IMG/VR virus record: IMGVR_UViG_3300048837_000776
Span: 1-43,598 of that record
Source: a virus
Strand: one strand, 5' to 3'
Length of the DNA: 43,598 bases
Shown here in pieces: positions 36,383 to 41,370 of the stretch. Made by a program: the position numbers and the translations under genes. The notes under the pieces were generated by a model. That model was not told the origin of the DNA. It saw only the letters and a list, made by a program, of their open reading frames with translations, and ran no database searches. Positions within the stretch are counted from its first letter, which is position 1; each line of letters begins with the position of its first letter.

Positions 36383-38181
36383 TTGAGTTTGTCCACGTTG
36401 GGGGCTGCGTAGAAATGCATGACCTGCGTCACTGCGCCAGCTATGGCGTCAGCAACGTCCTTGCTCCCTTTGATGGGGTGGTCCACTTTCTTTCCGTTCA
36501 CGAGGTTCAACTGTCGAAGCTCCGTTTGTAGGATGGCCCAAGGGTCACCCTTGGCTGCGAGGATCGCGATGTCTTGGGCGCTGCTTGTCTTGGTCTGACC
36601 CCGTGCTGCGGGGAAAAACACGCGGCCTTCGTAGATGGCCTCTTTGAGGGTGGCGTACCCTGTAAGTGTGCGGTCGAGGCTGAAGGTTTCGACGTCAAAT
36701 CCCGCTCGATTGAGGGTCTGCACCGAGTCGATGCTTTGCCACCCGTCGTAGCTCGATTTTCGGAATCGAAAGCCGCGAACGTCCTTGAGCCAGTAGATCA
36801 ACTTCCGCAGGTGCGCGAACTCGATCTCTCCACCCAAAGCCGCGCGGATGGCGATAGCAAAAGGTATCTCGATCAGGATGGCCTTTTCGGGCCGTCGCTG
36901 ATCTTCCACCAGAAGACTTTGATCCGTCCCTGCGTTGTAGGCAAACGCGAACCCGACGGCATCTCCGCTGCCCTTTCCAAGCGCAAGGTCTGCGTGGAAG
37001 TGGTAGGTGTATTCGGGATCTCCGTAGAAATCATCCGAGACCAGGCTGGAGAAGTCCACGCGGGGATCTCCCCAATCCTTCGCGGTTACGCCGTCGAGGA
37101 TCGGGTTGGGCATCTCGAAGTCGGGTCGAATGGCCGAAACGCGACGAATGTAGGGATCAATCGCCTGCCCGGGAATCGAGGCGTGATCGCGAAGCGATCC
37201 TTCGGGGTCGGTCGTAAACACCGGCCAGAATTCTTCAGGCACCCAGATCCGCATCGGATCTTCTGTGGGGGTGCGATGTGTGGCGTCGATAGCGTCGCCC
37301 ACAAACCGCAGGTCTTCGGCGTCGAAGACCTTCCACTTCTGCCGTTCTTCGCGTCGGGTTGGCCAATACGACCAGCTTGTGCGCGTGGGGGGCAAGTAGA
37401 AGATCCGCGCCATCTCAGGGTCGCGCTCGATCTCGATGCGCTTTCGGGCTGTGAAATCCGCCATCGTGTTGCGGCTACTGATCACGCCCACGTATCCGAG
37501 TTTTCCGTAGCGGCTCGTAACCCGACCGAACAACTCTTTAAACATCCGCGCCACGTAGTCCGTGCCGCCCTTGCTGCTGGTGTCCTCGAAGAAATTGGCT
37601 TCGTCGACCACCGCGGCGATCAGGTCAAACCCCAGAACCGAGTCGATCTCCGAGTTGCCAGGAAAGATCAGGTAGTCGCGCCCGAGAAATCGGACTTCGC
37701 TCTTCACGTTCTCGTCGAGCGGCAGGTATTCTCGAAACCACGGGCTTTTTTGAATGGCCACGCGCAGCTTTTCAAAGATGATATCCTTCGCGGTCTTGGC
37801 GCGGATGGCGACGTTCGCGACCGTGATCACCGTGTTGGACGCGAGATCGAGCGGGCCGCGAACGTCTTCACCCAGCACGACTTCGCGGTAGGCGATGCGA
37901 TAGAGCAGGTAGCCGAGAAGGACGAACGAAAAGAACGACTTCCCCCCGCCTTGGCCCGCTTCAAGGATGTAGCCTCGAACACCTGGCGCCGTGGCCTTTT
38001 CCAACTCATCGAGGGTTGAAGGCCAGAAGTCGGGAAAGTTGAAATAGTCAGGGCTTGTTGCAAACTCAGACACCGACACAAAGGGCGTCTTGTCTTTGGC
38101 GCCCAGTTGCTCTTCAAGGGTGGGCGTGGTTGCAAGTAGGCGAACAAGCGAAGCTGCGCGGCTACTTGGACGCTTCGCCAT
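36379..38181 (-). CDS. terL: Terminase large subunit (packaging ATPase and nuclease)
   Basis: A 600-residue protein starting MAKRPSSRAASLVRLLATTPT; the ATG at 38181 lies within the end of the preceding gene. Walker A is G-Q-G-G-G-K-S (residues about 91-97). Walker B is L-I-A-A-V-V-D-E-A. The nuclease part has H-A-D-L-A-L-G-K-G-S-G-D with the first Asp, and a later D-V-A-D-A-I-A-G-A. It pumps DNA into the prohead and cuts it. The terminal redundancy of the assembled contig gives no evidence on headful or cos cutting. The larger than usual N-terminal part includes V-S-V-S-E-F-A-T-S-P-D-Y-F-N-F-P, as in some contractile-tail phages. Confidence 0.88.
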   Translation of the reverse strand: MAKRPSSRAASLVRLLATTPTLEEQLGAKDKTPFVSVSEFATSPDYFNFPDFWPSTLDELEKATAPGVRGYILEAGQGGGKSFFSFVLLGYLLYRIAYREVVLGEDVRGPLDLASNTVITVANVAIRAKTAKDIIFEKLRVAIQKSPWFREYLPLDENVKSEVRFLGRDYLIFPGNSEIDSVLGFDLIAAVVDEANFFEDTSSKGGTDYVARMFKELFGRVTSRYGKLGYVGVISSRNTMADFTARKRIEIERDPEMARIFYLPPTRTSWSYWPTRREERQKWKVFDAEDLRFVGDAIDATHRTPTEDPMRIWVPEEFWPVFTTDPEGSLRDHASIPGQAIDPYIRRVSAIRPDFEMPNPILDGVTAKDWGDPRVDFSSLVSDDFYGDPEYTYHFHADLALGKGSGDAVGFAFAYNAGTDQSLLVEDQRRPEKAILIEIPFAIAIRAALGGEIEFAHLRKLIYWLKDVRGFRFRKSSYDGWQSIDSVQTLNRAGFDVETFSLDRTLTGYATLKEAIYEGRVFFPAARGQTKTSSAQDIAILAAKGDPWAILQTELRQLNLVNGKKVDHPIKGSKDVADAIAGAVTQVMHFYAAPNVDKLK

Positions 38182-38548
38182 GCTTTTCTTTGGAGGCAAT
38201 GGACACCTCCAACTTTGCAAGATTGGCTTCCTCGAACTGCTCGATCACCCATTGCGCAAGTTTGAGGTCGGGCGTCTTGGAGCGGAGGTTTTCGAGGATC
38301 GCCTTCCATGCCTCGGTGTAGGCTTCGGGTGGGTCAGCCTTCAGGTCGGCCAACTGGATGCACAGCGCGTCTTCGGGAGTCCGCAGGCGCTCAGGCTTTT
38401 GTTTGGCCAGGTTTCCAGCGCGCAGCCAGTTGTAGATCGTCGTGTAGTGGACGCCCACCGCCTCGGCCAGTGTAATGACGCCGAAGCTCCCGCACGAGAA
38501 GTGGGAGCGAGCGACGGCGATGACGGTCTCGTTGATCGCTTTAGACAT
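38162..38548 (-). CDS. terS: Terminase small subunit
   Basis: A 128-residue protein starting MSKAINETVIAVARSHFSCGS. Residues about 22-47 form a helix-turn-helix (T-L-A-E-A-V-G-V-H-Y-T-T-I-Y-N-W-L-R-A-G-N). The C-terminal half is helical (A-W-K-A-I-L-E-N-L, F-E-E-A-N-L-A-K-L-E-V-S-I). It lies right before and overlaps the large subunit, as is usual. It would recognise the packaging start site. Ends overlap both neighbours by 8 and 20 nt. Confidence 0.75.
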   Translation of the reverse strand: MSKAINETVIAVARSHFSCGSFGVITLAEAVGVHYTTIYNWLRAGNLAKQKPERLRTPEDALCIQLADLKADPPEAYTEAWKAILENLRSKTPDLKLAQWVIEQFEEANLAKLEVSIASKEKHGEASK

Positions 38549-38960
38549 GGGTGGTTTGTTCTTGGGGTGGTGATGGAGTACTCAGCGACATCGCACCAAG
38601 TTTGCGAATACGCAGGGTTTCGCGCCCCATGCCTGTCTGCTTGGCGGTGATTGCGATCATGTGCAGATCACCGAGAACGAGTGGAGGATTGAGGTCTTCA
38701 AGCTCTACTCGCACAACGATCTCGGTGCGTCCGAACACAAAGGCAAGTGGACGCGGGGTGTTGTGGATAAGGTGGCGCAAGAAGATCTCGGTGCTTCGGA
38801 GGTCGTCGAAGCGCAGTGCGACGGGGTGACCCGCAGCAGCGCGTTCAACCAACCCATGCACGGTGGCTCGTTGCTCGTCGGAGATCGGAGGCGCGGGGAT
38901 CTTTCGATCTGCCAACACTTCCATCCGAACGAGTCCAGGAGGCAAGCGAAGGGGCTTCAT
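38541..38960 (-). CDS. Unrecognised protein, 139 residues
   Basis: Begins MKPLRLPPGLVRMEVLADRKI by ATGA overlap. It has an alternating pattern (P-L-A-F-V-F-G-R-T-E-I-V-V-R-V-E-L-E-D-L-N-P-P-L-V-L) suggesting a beta sheet, and a T-L-R-I-R-K-L-G-A-M-S-L-S-T tail. No known motif. Located between a small membrane protein and the terminase genes. Confidence 0.55.
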   Translation of the reverse strand: MKPLRLPPGLVRMEVLADRKIPAPPISDEQRATVHGLVERAAAGHPVALRFDDLRSTEIFLRHLIHNTPRPLAFVFGRTEIVVRVELEDLNPPLVLGDLHMIAITAKQTGMGRETLRIRKLGAMSLSTPSPPQEQTTHV

Positions 38961-39154
38961 GCTGCGACTTGAACAAGCAAGGGGCCACGGTAAAAGAAGC
39001 GGACAAACTTGGCGGAAGGCAGGCGAAGAGGGGCAGCAACAGCATTGCGGAGGCGCAGCAGGTTCGACACACTCTTGCCCGCATGGTGTCGAAGGATGAA
39101 GCCGAGGGATCCGAGCAAAAACGACAAGAGGACAAGTAGGGCAAAGGCGTGCAT
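38957..39154 (-). CDS. Small membrane protein, 65 residues
   Basis: Begins MHAFALLVLLSFLLGSLGFIL with GAGAGA upstream and ends by ATGA coupling to the next gene, which supports it as real. Residues 2-21 are a membrane segment. The remainder is basic (R-H-H-A-G-K-S, R-L-P-S-A-K-F-V-R-F-F-Y-R). The longer open frame to 39433 lacks coding character. Function unknown. Confidence 0.5.
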   Translation of the reverse strand: MHAFALLVLLSFLLGSLGFILRHHAGKSVSNLLRLRNAVAAPLRLPSAKFVRFFYRGPLLVQVAA

Positions 39155-39179
39155 GGCGATCTCTCTGTTTAGGATGGAC

Positions 39180-39230
39180 AAACGCACGAGGCAGCGAGCA
39201 AAAGTATATGCCTTATAGCAGCAGAAAAAG
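39180..39230 (-). promoter_or_regulatory. Possible leftward promoter before the packaging and head genes
   Basis: In the 134-nt gap 39155-39288 the minus strand has the A/T-rich -10-like words TATAAG and TATACT, the latter at 39208-39203. No good -35 box stands at the right distance, so a phage-specific activator or simple read-through is as likely. Nothing else is seen in this gap. Confidence 0.3.
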
Positions 39231-39288
39231 GATAGAAAGCACGGGAGAAGCTTGAAAGGCAAGGTGAACAAAGCAACCCACGATCCGC

Positions 39289-39771
39289 CTACGGAGTGAC
39301 CCCAAGACGAGCAAGGGCGGCAACGTGCAGGCGTTTGATGCGCCTTTCGAGATCCGCCCACTGCTCGCGTATAATCTTCTCTTTTTGGGCGCGACGGAGA
39401 GTCATCATCGGCCCCATCCCGCGCTGCTTCCAAGAGCGGGCTTCGTGCGCCTTCCAGCGCAAAATAACGGAGGCTGCGCGCTCAAACCGCCATGACGGAG
39501 TGCCGCGAGGAAAGGAGGCTGTGCGAACCAGCAGCGCAAGCAGATCCGCGTCCGCGTCGGCAAAGTGCGAGAGGATGTACAACCCGACCGCCCAAACTTC
39601 GACGATGTGCGCGGAGGCATCGAGCGCCCAGATCAAAAAACGCTCAGGATCGCTGGCATACTGCGTGCGCTTCACGAGGGCATGGAGTCGCGTGAACTCA
39701 GGATCGTTGAGGCACGTGACCAGGATACGCTTGACGTTTGCAAGCGTAAGTCTGTGGCGAACGTAAGACAT
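39289..39771 (-). CDS. Unrecognised helical protein, 160 residues
   Basis: Begins MSYVRHRLTLANVKRILVTCL with AAAGGAGGG at 6 nt, one of the best ribosome sites of the genome. Arg-rich and helical throughout (R-W-K-A-H-E-A-R-S-W-K-Q-R, R-R-A-Q-K-E-K-I-I-R-E-Q-W-A-D-L-E-R-R-I-K-R-L-H). The basic character suggests nucleic-acid binding. No known motif. It is not coupled to neighbours. Confidence 0.6.
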   Translation of the reverse strand: MSYVRHRLTLANVKRILVTCLNDPEFTRLHALVKRTQYASDPERFLIWALDASAHIVEVWAVGLYILSHFADADADLLALLVRTASFPRGTPSWRFERAASVILRWKAHEARSWKQRGMGPMMTLRRAQKEKIIREQWADLERRIKRLHVAALARLGVTP

Positions 39772-39850
39772 TGTAACCCTCCTTTCTAATCAGCAAGGCA
39801 AGTAATCCCCTTTGGTTTCGGGGTCTTATCTTTTTGCGATGGCTTAGAAA

Positions 39851-39952
39851 TTAGAAACCGTCGTCCTCTTCCTCCAACACCAGCCAGATCGCGACGATGC
39901 AAACCACCCACGCGAACACGACGAACCATAAGAGGAAGTCGAGATCGGTCAT
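39851..39952 (-). CDS. Very small membrane protein, 33 residues
   Basis: Reading on the minus strand from ATG 39952: M-T-D-L-D-F-L-L-W-F-V-V-F-A-W-V-V-C-I, then a further hydrophobic part and an acidic tail (E-E-E-D-D-G-F). It is a single membrane segment with a charged end. The start overlaps the stop of the upstream small gene (ATGA) and has AGGAAGAG before it. Both facts support translation despite the length. Function unknown. Confidence 0.55.
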   Translation of the reverse strand: MTDLDFLLWFVVFAWVVCIVAIWLVLEEEDDGF

Positions 39953-40083
39953 GGCTCTTCCTCGGGGATCGTGGCGTCGTGGATGGCTACACCAAGATCA
40001 AACAGCCCGAACCATCCGCAGATCTGCATCAGCGGGTGCGCGATAATGTTGTGAACTGCCCAGTTTTTGTAGAACCGCTTCAT
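39949..40083 (-). CDS. Small conserved phage protein, 44 residues
   Basis: Reading on the minus strand from ATG 40083: M-K-R-F-Y-K-N-W-A-V-H-N-I-I-A-H-P-L-M-Q, then I-C-G-W-F-G-L-F-D-L-G-V-A-I-H-D and a final T-I-P. The pattern F-Y-x-N-W-x-V-H-N-x-x-A-H-P-L with a later H-D-A-T-x-P is one I recognise from small uncharacterised proteins of several phages. ATGA couples it to the nuclease gene before and the membrane protein after. It may be soluble or membrane-associated. Function unknown. Confidence 0.65.
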   Translation of the reverse strand: MKRFYKNWAVHNIIAHPLMQICGWFGLFDLGVAIHDATIPEEEP

Positions 40084-40586
40084 CCTCTAACCTCCAATGC
40101 TCGCTCGATCCATGCGAGCGCTTCGCCCGAACGGATGTGTTTGTCTGTCACTTCCAAAACGATCCACCCCAGCAGAGCGGCCTCGTTCATCTTCTCTCGA
40201 TCCGCTTGGAACCCACCGCCTCGGGTATGTCGGCCCTCTGTCCAGATCCCACCGTGAACCTCGACGCCCACATAGAGGTCAGGCCAAGCGAGATCCAGCC
40301 GCCACTTTCGGGACGGGTGGAACCGAAGTTCCGTTTGTGGTTTCGGGAGCCGAGCGGCCTGTATCTGCGCGCACAGAGCTTCAACGAGAGCGGATCGAGC
40401 AGGTTGGCGAAGCGGTTCAACCTTCGTAGGTTCGGGCTTTTTCAACAGGATGTCAAGCTCCTCTTCCGCTCCCCGTTTGTAGGCTTCCAACTTCAACCGC
40501 GCTGGACTTCCCGCAGGCATCGACTTTACAAGATCACCGAGACCCACGATCTGTGCGCGCAGATAGGCGATGCGGTTTTCTGACAT
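40080..40586 (-). CDS. PD-(D/E)XK-type endonuclease-like protein, 168 residues
   Basis: Begins MSENRIAYLRAQIVGLGDLVK with GAGGAGG. The first 80 residues are helical. Residues about 84-160 fit a restriction-endonuclease-like fold often seen in phages: F-H-P-S-R-K-W-R-L-D-L-A-W-P-D, then V-G-V-E-V-H-G-G-I-W, R-H-T-R-G-G-G-F-Q-A-D and L-G-W-I-V-L-E-V-T. The D of R-L-D-L-A and the E of V-E-V-H are the likely metal ligands. It probably acts in recombination or replication with the adjacent exonuclease and primase. Confidence 0.75.
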   Translation of the reverse strand: MSENRIAYLRAQIVGLGDLVKSMPAGSPARLKLEAYKRGAEEELDILLKKPEPTKVEPLRQPARSALVEALCAQIQAARLPKPQTELRFHPSRKWRLDLAWPDLYVGVEVHGGIWTEGRHTRGGGFQADREKMNEAALLGWIVLEVTDKHIRSGEALAWIERALEVRG

Positions 40587-40595
40587 GATGCCTCC

Positions 40596-40712
40596 TCAAA
40601 AGGTCGCGACAGCCTTGGGATCGGGGCAAGGGCAAGCGATCAACCTGCCGCGATCTTCAACAAGTAGATATCCAACATCCCGAGCGTGGCGAAAGAGAAG
40701 GTACTCAACTCT
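40596..40712 (-). pseudogene. Out-of-frame C-terminal end of the DEDD exonuclease
   Basis: In the frame beside the annotated exonuclease, the minus strand reads V-E-Y-L-L-F-R-H-A-R-D-V-G-Y-L-L-V-E-D-R and ends at a TGA at 40598-40596, directly before GGAGG of the next gene. This resembles the usual C-terminal end of the exonuclease family. The annotated frame instead gives an unrelated tail and leaves a 53-nt gap. A frameshift or small deletion at about 40700-40712 is the likely cause. Confidence 0.55.
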
Positions 40713-41098
40713 TTGAGCGCCCCCTGTCGAAAGAGTTTGGGGGCATCCGCGCCGTTTCCAGTCTTCGCAAGGCCAAGGGTCGCGCCGAGAACTTCATCGA
40801 GCCGTACGCGCCTGTTTAGCGCACTTGCGACGAACCCGCAAAGATCATAGCGGGCAGGGGAGATCGCGCAGCCAGCCAGCTTTTCGATCACGGGGAGATC
40901 GTAGTGGTTGATCGCGTAGCCGACGATCAGATCTGCCTCATTTAGATACGCTGCAAGCTGATCAACCTCATCTGACGCCCACACTTTGAAGAGGTCGCGA
41001 GGATGGTAGGTGACCGCCGAACCCATCCCGGCAAGCCACGGCTGCGACCAATCGTCAACCATATCAGCCGCTTCGATGTCCACAACCACAAAAACCAT
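40640..41098 (-). CDS. DEDD-type 3'-5' exonuclease (RNase H-like), C-terminus frameshifted
   Basis: A 152-residue protein starting MVFVVVDIEAADMVDDWSQPW after GAGAGGG. Motif I is V-V-D-I-E (Asp7, Glu9). Motif II is I-V-G-Y-A-I-N-H-Y-D-L-P-V-I with its Asp. R-L-D-E-V-L-G-A-T-L-G-L-A-K-T-G-N-G-A-D-A-P-K-L precedes the position of motif III. The expected Y-C-x-x-D-V-x-x-T motif III is missing. After K-E-L the reading turns into S-T-F-S-F-A-T-L-G, while the family-like end lies in another frame. If real, the protein lacks the last catalytic Asp and may be inactive or bind only. A sequencing error is an alternative. Confidence 0.65.
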   Translation of the reverse strand: MVFVVVDIEAADMVDDWSQPWLAGMGSAVTYHPRDLFKVWASDEVDQLAAYLNEADLIVGYAINHYDLPVIEKLAGCAISPARYDLCGFVASALNRRVRLDEVLGATLGLAKTGNGADAPKLFRQGALKELSTFSFATLGMLDIYLLKIAAG

Positions 41099-41107
41099 GA
41101 CAACCCT

Positions 41108-41370
41108 CTCTGATCAACCTCTGGAGGTTGGACAAGGTTGATCACAGGTTGAACACCCTTGGGAGAGTAGGTCTGTCCAACCTGATCAACCTCTGTGGTG
41201 AAATCTTAGAAATCAAAATCAGGGTGGACGCTCGGCGCGTCACCCGCTACACGCGCGCACACACGCGCACGCGAGGAAGTAGGTTGATCAGGTTGATCAG
41301 GTTGATCATCTCCGCTTGTGGTGCGGGCGTTCAACCTGTCCAACCTCTGATCAACCTCTGGAGGTTGTAC
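41108..41370. repeat. Iteron-like cluster of AGGTTGATC / GATCAACCT, candidate replication origin
   Basis: The 9-mer AGGTTGATC occurs three times in tandem at 41281-41307 and again near 41135. Its complement occurs in TGATCAACCT at 41111, 41183 and 41348. Related AGGTTGAAC/GTCCAACCT words lie in between (41147, 41175, 41331). A 20-bp unit is repeated exactly at 41111-41130 and 41348-41367 and contains a near-palindrome CAACCTC-TG-GAGGTTG. The cluster covers the gap between the exonuclease and primase genes and the last 55 codons of the primase. Repeats of one word on both strands beside a replication gene fit a protein-binding origin. Confidence 0.6.

Noticed and set aside
41281-41307. CRISPR array
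   Set aside because: The tandem AGGTTGATC units are 9 bp with no spacers, so this is an iteron-like repeat, not CRISPR.
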